The notes below the pieces were generated by a model. The model was given only the letters and a program-made list of their open reading frames with translations. It had not been told where the DNA came from and did no database searches. From assembly GCA_030039655.1 (NCBI GenBank), contig JASHVC010000547.1, positions 1 through 27,737 of the forward strand: a stretch of DNA of 27,737 nucleotides. The letters are read 5' to 3'. Below, piece after piece: positions 9,499-16,511 of this stretch. Every line of letters starts with the position of its first letter. Position 1 is the first letter of the stretch. The stretch comes from Xanthobacteraceae bacterium. GTDB taxonomy: Bacteria > Pseudomonadota > Alphaproteobacteria > Rhizobiales > Xanthobacteraceae. Both the position numbers and the translations under genes were made by a program.

Positions 9499-9529
9499 AC
9501 GCGCATACGGATGAAGAGGATTATTCCCG

Positions 9530-11455
9530 ATGGCGGCGCTTTCCGAACCCATACGCTTGGTCATTTGGGACCTCGATGAAACATTCTGGGACGGGACGCT
9601 AACGGAAGGCGGCCTTCGATATAATTCTGCAAATCACGACATCGTTGTCGCGCTTGCTCAGCGCGGCATCATGAGTTCCATTTGCTCGAAGAACGACATC
9701 GATAACGTTCGTTCTGTTCTTGAAGAGCATGGCATTTGGAAATACTTCATCTTCCCGAGCATCACCTGGGAGCCCAAAGGACAAAGGCTGGCTTCCATTA
9801 TCGAGGCGGTTCAGCTCCGGCCCGAAACCGTGATGTTCATCGACGACAATGCGCTCAATCTTGCGGAGGCCAAGCACTACGCACCAGAAATTCAAACGGC
9901 CGACGCCCCGTTTATTGCGACGCTGCTCACTGATCCGCGGTTCGTAGGCAAGGACGATTTGGGTCTCACTCGACTGGCACAGTACAAGGTACTCGAAACG
10001 CGCAAAGTTGATCAGCTGGCGGCCGGCAGCGACAACCGAGCCTTTCTGAAGACCAGCGATATAAAGATAACCATCGATTACGATGTTGATACCCACATTG
10101 ATCGCGCCATCGAGCTTGTCAATCGCACGAACCAGCTCAACTTTACCAAGAAAAGACTGCCCGAAGACGCAGAAAACGCCAGGAAAGAACTGCGCGACCT
10201 TGTCTCTCGCTATGATGCCTTTGCCGGCCTGATAAAGGTCAGAGACCGTTACGGGGACTATGGCCACGTTGGCTTTTTTGTACTCTTGGGCGTCCACAAA
10301 CGCTCCACTCTCCTTCACTTCTGCTTTTCCTGCCGTACCCTGAACATGGGCATTGAATCCTGGGTCTATCGGTGGCTCGGGCGTCCCAAGCTTCAAACGG
10401 TGGGTGAGACGCTTACAGATGTTGTTAATGACACTCAGCCGATCGATTGGATCACCGTGATGAGTGGATCGGGCGCCACTGAGACCAAACCAGCAAAGAA
10501 AATAATAGACCGGCTTGTTCTGCGCGGCGGGTGCGACCTTGGAGCCTTGTCCCATTACCTCGCGCATCTTGCCGAAGAGCAGTACATCGAGATCAACAGT
10601 GCCCGGGACGATCGCCAGTTTCGGATCGATCATTCAGCTTTTCTGCGTTTCAGCACTGACGGCATCGGGCCACAGGAGCAGGAAACGCTGGAGAAGCTCG
10701 GTTACATTCGCGCCGACTGGGAGTCGGGTTTGGCCGCCCCCTTCGCGCCGGGCGCGAAGGTCGTCTGGATACTGAGTTTCTGGATCGATTCCTTTGCGGT
10801 TCTTTACAAGCACCGCGATTTAGGCACTGTTGTGCCCTTTTCCATGCCGAAAAGTCCCCACGTACTTGATGATGTTACGACCTTGCCGACGGAAAAAGTC
10901 AACGAGCTTCTCACGACCGAAGGCCACCGCTCCGCTTTCGATGCGCTCAAGCAGGACTACGTTTCTACCGGCAAAACGACCGAGGAAATGCTCCGATCGG
11001 CACTGCGCAAGCTCCTTGATAAGGCTGGATCAAATACGCAAATGTTTGTGATGCTCGGCCCCGAATCCTGGAAAGATGCGCGCACCGGAAACGTATTGCC
11101 TCGACCGGCAGAGACCGCCGTCAACCGGTGGATACGCGCCGAACTCGGCGACAATCCTCAAGTACATTTCATAGAAATTACGGACTTCGCGGACCCTGAT
11201 ATTTCCAGGACAGAAGCCCTGCATTTTGATCGGTTTGTCTATAAGAAAGTAGCAGACACGATCCGTGCTTCTATTCAGCAGCGATTTGAAATTGACCCTC
11301 TGCCGATCTCACGCGAGAGCGTGATTGACGTAGCCTCACCTCGGCTACCGGCCTTTGCTTCACAGGACGATGTTTCCGCTGCTCGCCCGCCGTTAAATAG
11401 TCGACGACCGGAGGTTCGGCCAAATGACCCTAGATCGCCGGTTCATTCGCTCTAA
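9530..11455 (+). CDS. FkbH-like HAD-IIIC family protein with C-terminal SGNH-like region
   Basis: A 641-aa protein; ATG 9530 follows GAGGA at 9516-9520 with a 9-nt spacer. The N-terminal HAD-IIIC domain is clear: VIWDLDETFWDGTL carries nucleophile Asp14 and Asp16, SSICSKND is motif II, and VMFIDDNALNLAEA is the acidic motif. FkbH-type enzymes load glyceryl or other acyl units or act as phosphatases. A GNAT-like stretch follows at about residues 235-285 (DRYGDYGHVGFFVLL, FSCRTLNMGIE). The rest, to about residue 600, looks SGNH/esterase-like and ends with ALHFDRFVYKKVADTI, resembling the Asp/His C-terminal block of that fold. Three linked domains suggest making and transferring an acyl or glyceryl group onto a glycan; that role is inference. 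The last 26 nt overlap the convergent sulfotransferase-like gene. Confidence 0.88.
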   Translation: MAALSEPIRLVIWDLDETFWDGTLTEGGLRYNSANHDIVVALAQRGIMSSICSKNDIDNVRSVLEEHGIWKYFIFPSITWEPKGQRLASIIEAVQLRPETVMFIDDNALNLAEAKHYAPEIQTADAPFIATLLTDPRFVGKDDLGLTRLAQYKVLETRKVDQLAAGSDNRAFLKTSDIKITIDYDVDTHIDRAIELVNRTNQLNFTKKRLPEDAENARKELRDLVSRYDAFAGLIKVRDRYGDYGHVGFFVLLGVHKRSTLLHFCFSCRTLNMGIESWVYRWLGRPKLQTVGETLTDVVNDTQPIDWITVMSGSGATETKPAKKIIDRLVLRGGCDLGALSHYLAHLAEEQYIEINSARDDRQFRIDHSAFLRFSTDGIGPQEQETLEKLGYIRADWESGLAAPFAPGAKVVWILSFWIDSFAVLYKHRDLGTVVPFSMPKSPHVLDDVTTLPTEKVNELLTTEGHRSAFDALKQDYVSTGKTTEEMLRSALRKLLDKAGSNTQMFVMLGPESWKDARTGNVLPRPAETAVNRWIRAELGDNPQVHFIEITDFADPDISRTEALHFDRFVYKKVADTIRASIQQRFEIDPLPISRESVIDVASPRLPAFASQDDVSAARPPLNSRRPEVRPNDPRSPVHSL

Positions 11456-12368
11456 CCTTCACATGCTCATTTTCCACAATTAACGAGCTATCGAGCATTT
11501 CAAGAAATCGTACAGCTGGCTCGTCCAGTCTGCGAATGCAGAAGTCCGCGTACTTTGCTATTCGATCTTCAAGAAACCGGCTTAACAAGTTGAATAAGTC
11601 TTTTTCGCCGGTTTGCTCGGCACTACTCAGCCACACTTGGTCAAATCGTTCGTTTATCGAACCTCTCACCGAATCGATCTCGTGGGAATTTATGTCCTCG
11701 TTCTGCAGCAGCGCTTCGATTTTGCAGATTTGTCCAAGTACCGACGCATAGGCCAGTGGGCGGGATGGGGTTATATTTTCGAAGCGTTCCTTTTCGTTGC
11801 ATGGCTGGCCCGAGACCAATTCTAGGAATGTCGCGTTCAGGCAAGACTCTTTCTTTGCAAGGTTGTAGTTTAAAAAATTAACCGGAAAGGGAAGGTCGTA
11901 GTGGGCCTTGAGCATCCGGACGATCCAGAAGGCCAAACCCAGATTGCCGTACGTGATACCGCCGTTGTAGAGCAATTGAGTCGCATGCGATTTGATGAAC
12001 GAACGCAAATCTCTGTACACTACAATGAATTCGACTGACCCTTCGAATATATCTTCGAAGTATCGAACGAACTCCCTAAATTCCTCCGGATTTTCCGCGA
12101 TCTCGAAGAACCGCTCACACGAAAAAACGACCTTTTTTGCATTTACGTCGGCGGCAGCTCGACGGCGCGTGACCAACAGGTCGCGGACAAGCGACGTTCG
12201 CGCTGCCTTGTGGGCGCAATAGATATCGAAGTCGTTTTTAAATCGGAGATCCAGCGGACCGTAATAGATCCCGTAGCCACGAAGCCAATCCTGCTCGCGC
12301 GCCGCAAGACTCAATTGAATCGCGGTCGAACCAGCCTTTGGCATGCCGACGTGCACGAACGCTCGCAT
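11430..12368 (-). CDS. Sulfotransferase-like protein
   Basis: A 312-aa protein read leftward from ATG at 12368, with GAGG about 4 nt upstream. The N-terminal FVHVGMPKAGSTAIQLSL matches the PAPS 5'-phosphosulfate-binding loop of sulfotransferases (PKxGST form). VYRDLRSFIKSHATQL fits the 3'-phosphate-binding segment with its Arg and Ser. It probably transfers sulfate to a sugar or other hydroxyl in the cytoplasm, consistent with decoration of the glycan built by the facing genes. The gene looks more AT-rich by eye than its neighbours, which may indicate separate acquisition. Its 3' end overlaps the FkbH-like gene tail to tail. Confidence 0.82.
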   Translation of the reverse strand: MRAFVHVGMPKAGSTAIQLSLAAREQDWLRGYGIYYGPLDLRFKNDFDIYCAHKAARTSLVRDLLVTRRRAAADVNAKKVVFSCERFFEIAENPEEFREFVRYFEDIFEGSVEFIVVYRDLRSFIKSHATQLLYNGGITYGNLGLAFWIVRMLKAHYDLPFPVNFLNYNLAKKESCLNATFLELVSGQPCNEKERFENITPSRPLAYASVLGQICKIEALLQNEDINSHEIDSVRGSINERFDQVWLSSAEQTGEKDLFNLLSRFLEDRIAKYADFCIRRLDEPAVRFLEMLDSSLIVENEHVKVRANEPAI

Positions 12369-12730
12369 AAAACCTCGCAGGAGCTAATACGCCGCATTTT
12401 TGATTTATTGCGGCGCGCGTTTCCCAAGTATTGACAGCGCTCGCGGAGACCATGATTTCGCCAAGGCAATCAACCAACCTTTAACGCAGCAGGCACAGTC
12501 AAGGGCTATTTGTTCGATTATTGTAGTTATCAAGTCGGCGCCACGAGACGCCAGTCGCCGCAATTTCTAGAGCCGAGGGTGCGCTGTCCGGATACACATG
12601 CGATCGAAGCTCGGCCTTCACGGGCTCCGCCATACTTCCGGCTGCTACGCAGTCCTTTATAATCCGGGAGTTCTCTACTTCGATCTTTCGCTCGTCAGAC
12701 TTCGACCATCCGTACATGCAGGAGTAAGCT
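12369..12730. other. Divergent intergenic region, 362 nt
   Basis: This region separates two divergently read genes and should carry both promoters. A consensus-like TTGACA lies at 12432-12437 on the + strand, with only a weak TGATTT 16 nt further on. A hairpin lies at 12390-12415, in the leader of the sulfotransferase-like gene. AGGAG at 12720-12724 is the ribosome-binding site for the secreted-protein gene at 12731. I see no convincing coding sequence; the frames here overlap the sulfotransferase-like gene in other phases. Confidence 0.5.
12390..12415 (-). promoter_or_regulatory. Hairpin in leader of sulfotransferase-like gene
   Basis: CGCCGCA at 12390-12396 pairs perfectly with TGCGGCG at 12409-12415 around an AT-rich 12-nt loop. 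It lies 22 nt upstream of the start codon on the - strand, so it would sit in the mRNA leader. A role in translation or as an operator is possible but not shown. Confidence 0.35.
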
Positions 12731-13888
12731 ATGCGGCTTAGCGAGAAACTCCCCGCACTGTTTCTGTCCACCGTCGCGTTTGGCGCTTTAGTGTGGACTT
12801 TCGGTGACTCGCTTTCCGCGACTGGGTCGGCGTTAGCGCAGAATCTCTCCGATAGCCTCGGAACGCCCGAATCAGGTACGTCGAGGCCTCCACTACGTTT
12901 TGCCCAATCACCATCGACCATGAAACCGGAACCGGCCGATAAAGCTGCACAGCACGCTGGCCGGCAGGAGCGGACGAGCCTTACCGCATACCCCAAATTT
13001 GAAAATGCCTGTGTCGACGTGACAGACGGCTACGAGAAATTGCCGGGGCAAGGCGAAAAATTATTTCCGGTGTTCAGAGCCTATCAGGGGTCTTGTGGCG
13101 CGGGCAAAAAGTCAAAACCGCTGGTTTTCGGCGTCACTCACGAGAACGATCATAACAATCACAATGGCGCGGCCAATTACAGTCAGAATATCTCTGCGTA
13201 CATGGGCGACTTCGATCCAAAGACCGATCTCGGGCAATGGCTCGATCTCCAGCTCGTCAATGCGAACACACCTCCAATCGTCAAGCTTAAGCTTGATACA
13301 GCGGATTTCAAGAAGACCAACGTAACCGGTTGGCCTATCCAATTCGGGCATATGTTCATCGGACTCAACGACGGTACGATAGCCACTTCGCTCGACAAAC
13401 CGATCTACGTTGAGTTTGAAATCAAGGTTGAAACGAAACCCATTTCACAGCGGGCTGGATACAGCGGCCGGCGGGTTATGGTCGGAGCGATCGGAAGCTG
13501 GGATGAGGAACCTCCACGTACGAATAGACAGCATTTTCTTGAGGTCGATCTGGTTCAATCCGAGGGATATTCGGTGTCGTACAACGAACAGCTCAAGCCA
13601 CTTTGTCACGACATACCGTATGATCGTTGCTTTTACAGCAACGGCCCCTACGCTGAGGGTCGGGAAGTTCGATATGAAACGGTCCTGCGCGAGCCGCATA
13701 TGCCCGACACCACTAAGGGATGGGTGCGGGTCCGAATTCCACTCTCGGATCTATTTCACAGATTGAAATGGGTATCCCCACCGGGCGATTGGACAAAAGC
13801 GCAGTTGACTGGCCTCTACATCGGAATTGAGTCAACCGGCGAAACGTCGACCGAGATTGAGGTACGCAATTACGAGGTTTATCGGTAA
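12731..13888 (+). CDS. Secreted protein of unknown function
   Basis: A 385-aa protein; ATG 12731 has AGGAG at 12720-12724 with a 6-nt spacer. The N-terminus is a signal peptide: MRLSEKLP, a hydrophobic core to about residue 25, and probable cleavage after ALA at residue 36. Residues 37-85 form a Ser/Pro/Ala-rich linker. The mature domain has several cysteines and an unusual cluster, HENDHNNHNGAANYSQN, near residues 138-154. Alternating beta-strand-like segments follow (YVEFEIKVETK, RVMVGAIGSW, WVRVRIPLSDLF, GLYIGIESTG, IEVRNYEVYR), suggesting a beta-sandwich such as those that bind carbohydrate. I do not recognise the family. It stands alone between two long intergenic regions. Its location next to a glycan locus and its beta-rich shape make a cell-envelope or polysaccharide-binding role possible. 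Confidence 0.8.
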   Translation: MRLSEKLPALFLSTVAFGALVWTFGDSLSATGSALAQNLSDSLGTPESGTSRPPLRFAQSPSTMKPEPADKAAQHAGRQERTSLTAYPKFENACVDVTDGYEKLPGQGEKLFPVFRAYQGSCGAGKKSKPLVFGVTHENDHNNHNGAANYSQNISAYMGDFDPKTDLGQWLDLQLVNANTPPIVKLKLDTADFKKTNVTGWPIQFGHMFIGLNDGTIATSLDKPIYVEFEIKVETKPISQRAGYSGRRVMVGAIGSWDEEPPRTNRQHFLEVDLVQSEGYSVSYNEQLKPLCHDIPYDRCFYSNGPYAEGREVRYETVLREPHMPDTTKGWVRVRIPLSDLFHRLKWVSPPGDWTKAQLTGLYIGIESTGETSTEIEVRNYEVYR

Positions 13889-14331
13889 TTCCGTGCTCCA
13901 CGCTGACCTGACGCTGGCGGCCAACACTCCCAGCAATCTTCGATCATTTCAGTAAATGGTCAAACTCTAGGACGCCGCAACGGTGTGGTGCCACACCGAT
14001 ATGATGCACGGCGCGCCTCTCATACCTGGATTTGTCTCTATGGCCTTTCATGTCGTGAAGGGGCAAGAGACGGCCGTCAAACCTTCCCAAGAGTGCATTG
14101 CATTTGATTTAAGGTGCTAAAATCCTCGACGGAGAAAATGATTAACAAGTCCTCAAATCTATCTGTTGACAAGCGGCAGCACATTCATGAGTTTCCCTCT
14201 CAACGACACCTAGATTTAGCTCCTCAGCGGCCGGAATTCCGGGCCGGTTTGCGTGCTGGTGAGCCGCAAGCACTCGTTTAAACGGCTGTTAATTTCGATG
14301 GTTCAAAAGCATCGCAACACCAGGAGCGACG
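13889..14331. other. 443-nt intergenic region with two palindromes
   Basis: No convincing gene is seen. It holds a hairpin at 13981-13998 (separate entry), a perfect 12-bp palindrome CCGGAATTCCGG at 14231-14242, and an extended -10-like TGCTAAAAT at 14115-14123 without a good -35. A TTGACA occurs at 14166-14171 without a matching -10. AGGAG at 14322-14326 serves the diguanylate cyclase gene. The promoter of that gene must be here. Confidence 0.45.
13981..13998. terminator. Hairpin downstream of secreted-protein gene
   Basis: CGGTGTG and CACACCG form a perfect 7-bp stem with a GTGC loop, 93 nt after the stop codon at 13888. No T-run follows, so it may be a weak terminator, an mRNA 3'-end stabiliser or a binding site. 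Confidence 0.35.
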
Positions 14332-15270
14332 ATGCGTATTGTGCTGGTCAACCCCAGCCGCGCGGTGCAGCGGGCAATGCGGGATCTCATTGCCCAGGGC
14401 GGCCACGAGGTGCTTTCATTCTATGAAGGCCAAAAGGCGCTTGAGTGTATAAAGGCCGATACGGACGTTAGGGCGCTCATTACCAGCGTGCAGTTGCCGG
14501 ACATCTCCGGGCTTGAGGTGTGCTCCGTCGCACGAAGGCTCATCGGATCCCGGAGACCCCTCTTCATCATCGTCATGTCATCAACCGAGGATTTCGGGCT
14601 CGTTGTCAAAGCGCTCGACAACGGCGCCGACGATTTCATCCCCAAGCCACCGATGGTGGAAGAACTCCGCGCTCGCCTGCGCGCCGCTGATCGCCTGACG
14701 AGCATGCAAAACGAACTCATCAAATATGCAACCACGGACTCGCTGACGGGGTTGCTGAACCGCCGGGCCTTTCTCGAAGACGCGGGAGAAGCATGCGCAG
14801 GCGCGAGCGTCGACAATCCGATCTCAACCATCCTGTTCGACATTGACCATTTCAAAAGTATCAATGATGGCTACGGACACGAGGCCGGCGACATCGTGCT
14901 CGCCACCGTCGGCACCGCCGCGAAGATGGTGGCCAATGGAAGCGTTGGCCGGCTTGGCGGCGAGGAGTTTTGCGTTCTCGAGCGCTGCGACCTCGAAGAT
15001 GCCGTCGAGCTCGCCGAGTCGCTGCGAAATTCCATCAAAAGCCTGAAATTTTCCAAGTGCGATCTCGGCAGCGTCACGTGCAGTTTCGGTGTCGCTGAGT
15101 GGGAGCAAGGCGATACCATCGATCGCTTGCTGAGACGGGCCGATATGGCCATGTATGAGGCAAAGAGCACCGGGCGCGATCGCGTCATCGCGACTGATCA
15201 GTTTGCACTCACAGGTCTGCGGGACGGACGCCGTGAGATTATTGCCGCGGCGAAACGGGCGGCAGGATAA
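14332..15270 (+). CDS. Diguanylate cyclase with degenerate receiver domain
   Basis: A 312-aa PleD-like protein, cytoplasmic, with no membrane segment. ATG 14332 has AGGAG 5 nt before it. Residues 1-120 form a CheY-like receiver fold, but the key residues are changed. The usual acidic pair is N7-P8 in IVLVNPS, and the phospho-acceptor Asp position is Ser52 in ITSVQLPD. The conserved Lys (K105 in DFIPKP) and a Ser at the T position remain. Residues about 135-300 form a GGDEF domain with DSLTGLLNRRAF, metal-binding FDIDHFK (D170, D172) and an intact GGEEF at 209-213, so cyclic-di-GMP synthesis from GTP is expected. The RxxD inhibitory site is absent (V200..G203). The receiver is probably a dimerisation or ligand-sensing module rather than a phosphoryl switch. 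The gene appears monocistronic. Confidence 0.93.
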   Translation: MRIVLVNPSRAVQRAMRDLIAQGGHEVLSFYEGQKALECIKADTDVRALITSVQLPDISGLEVCSVARRLIGSRRPLFIIVMSSTEDFGLVVKALDNGADDFIPKPPMVEELRARLRAADRLTSMQNELIKYATTDSLTGLLNRRAFLEDAGEACAGASVDNPISTILFDIDHFKSINDGYGHEAGDIVLATVGTAAKMVANGSVGRLGGEEFCVLERCDLEDAVELAESLRNSIKSLKFSKCDLGSVTCSFGVAEWEQGDTIDRLLRRADMAMYEAKSTGRDRVIATDQFALTGLRDGRREIIAAAKRAAG

Positions 15271-15478
15271 CCCCTGTCGCTTAGGTCGCGTGCGACGGAC
15301 CGGATTAACTGATAGTTCTTTCAGGAACTTCCGGGTGCGGTGACTTGCCTCAAATTCGGGCATTCTGCCTATTCTAAGAGAGGAAATTTAATCTGGCCGT
15401 CGCGCTTCACATCGGAATATCGTTGTGTTGTTGATTCGGGCTGGCCTGCCGGGGGCCTCAACAAAGGAGTGCCTTGGC

Positions 15479-15889
15479 ATGTGCGACTATAGCCTTCACA
15501 ACGTGGCGTCGCGACCAGCAAAAGTCGGCGACAAACTGACAACCCGTAATTTCGGCGCCGGCACGCGTGGGTTTTCGGCACCCGAAGACCCCAACACCGC
15601 GGTTTGTGTTCTTCCAGGGACGGAGCTTGCATTCAGGCAAGCGGTGACTTTGGCTACAGCCGAAAGTCCATCGGGAGATACAGCGGCCGGCAGTCGCGTG
15701 GCGATCTTTCGCCAAGTCAACAAAGACCAGCCGCTGACCCATCACGATGCCCTCGAATTAGCGGACGGGCGCATTGTTCCACTGACGATGCTCTGCGAAG
15801 GTCAGGAAGCGACTGTCCTCCAGCTTCCGGCACAGCCCGTAACCGAGGTGGAAAAAGAGGCGCAAACGCGGACTGCTTACGCCGGCTGA
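15479..15889 (+). CDS. Conserved hypothetical small protein (MCDYSL type)
   Basis: A 136-aa protein. ATG 15479 is chosen over the upstream in-frame start at 15425 because AAGGAG at 15464-15469 lies 9 nt before it and the N-terminus MCDYSLHNVASRPAKVGDKL is one I associate with small conserved rhizobial proteins. It contains VCVLPGTELAF in the middle and a Glu/Thr-rich tail. No signal peptide, membrane segment or known catalytic motif is visible. Function is unknown. It is followed by a strong hairpin, so it is probably a single-gene transcript. Confidence 0.78.
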   Translation: MCDYSLHNVASRPAKVGDKLTTRNFGAGTRGFSAPEDPNTAVCVLPGTELAFRQAVTLATAESPSGDTAAGSRVAIFRQVNKDQPLTHHDALELADGRIVPLTMLCEGQEATVLQLPAQPVTEVEKEAQTRTAYAG

Positions 15890-15909
15890 AGTCCGCGGTC
15901 GACAGAACG

Positions 15910-15936
15910 TGAGGCCGCTTTGCTCGAGCGGCCTCA
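15910..15936 (+). terminator. Strong stem-loop after the MCDYSL-type gene
   Basis: TGAGGCCGCT at 15910-15919 pairs perfectly with AGCGGCCTCA at 15927-15936 around a 7-nt loop, 20 nt after the stop codon. The 10-bp GC-rich stem fits an intrinsic terminator, although the following bases are not a T-run. Confidence 0.65.
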
Positions 15937-16080
15937 TAGTATGCTCGAACCCTGACAAACCAGGCAACGATGCGCTTTGCTGCGGGATCTAGGACGGCGA
16001 CTGGGAACTCGGCGTAGCCTGAATCACTTGCGAACCATCGCAGCGATCCATAGGATAATGCCACCTCACGCAGGCGCCCA

Positions 16081-16335
16081 ATGATCAAGCGTATCTCGAT
16101 TGCGGCCTTCGTTTTCACCTTCATCTTAGGCACCATTTCCGCCTATGCGCAGAACACTGCGGCTCCCTGCAGCGCATTTCAGAAACAACCGGATGGGAAA
16201 TGGAAGGCCTTAAGGCCCATCAACATCCAAACCGACAAGGGAAGCGCGATGGTAAGCCCGGGGACCATCATCAGCCCTGGAACCGTTGTCGCGGGCGCTG
16301 ATGTCTACGCCGCTCTGCAGCAGAGCTGTCATTAG
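16081..16335 (+). CDS. Small secreted protein, unknown function
   Basis: An 84-aa protein starting with ATG 16081; an AGG lies about 8 nt upstream. The N-terminus is a clear Sec signal peptide: MIKRIS, a hydrophobic core, then ISAYA with cleavage before QN at about residue 24. The 60-residue mature part has two cysteines (one early, one near the C-terminus) that could form a disulfide, and a Gly/Pro/Val-rich repeat-like section (MVSPGTIISPGTVVAGADV). No family recognised. The glt operon begins 177 nt downstream, separated by hairpins, so it is probably not part of it. Confidence 0.72.
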   Translation: MIKRISIAAFVFTFILGTISAYAQNTAAPCSAFQKQPDGKWKALRPINIQTDKGSAMVSPGTIISPGTVVAGADVYAALQQSCH

Positions 16336-16370
16336 GCGTATCTGCAAAGGAGTGGACCAATTGGTTCGAT

Positions 16371-16387
16371 GCGGCGCGATGCGCCGC
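16371..16387 (+). terminator. GC-rich hairpin between small secreted gene and glt operon
   Basis: GCGGCGC and GCGCCGC form a perfect 7-bp stem with a 3-nt loop (GAT), 35 nt after the stop of the secreted-protein gene. No T-run follows. A second stem-loop, TGGCTC with GAGCCA, lies at 16418-16436 and overlaps the -35 element proposed for the glt operon. Confidence 0.45.
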
Positions 16388-16428
16388 GATCCATGTGGAG
16401 CAGTTTTCGCTCTACGATGGCTCGATTT

Positions 16429-16456
16429 TTGAGCCAGGCCGAAAAGGCGCTATGAT
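16429..16456 (+). promoter_or_regulatory. Candidate sigma-70 promoter of the glt operon
   Basis: TTGAGC at 16429-16434 and TATGAT at 16451-16456 are separated by 16 nt. Transcription would start near 16463, giving a leader of about 50 nt before the substrate-binding protein start at 16512. The -35 lies in the right arm of the 16418-16436 inverted repeat, which could therefore act as an operator. Confidence 0.45.
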
Positions 16457-16511
16457 ACGCCGTGTTCGGGGGACACTTGGTTCAACGCGTCAGCCAATCA
16501 GGGGGCACGCC

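Noticed and set aside
9599..10633. A 344-aa open frame on the - strand inside the FkbH-like gene
   Set aside because: It lies fully antisense to a gene with unmistakable HAD motifs and has no recognisable domain; long antisense frames are common in GC-rich DNA.
14166..14194. TTGACA upstream of the diguanylate cyclase as a promoter
   Set aside because: No acceptable -10 hexamer lies 16-18 nt downstream.
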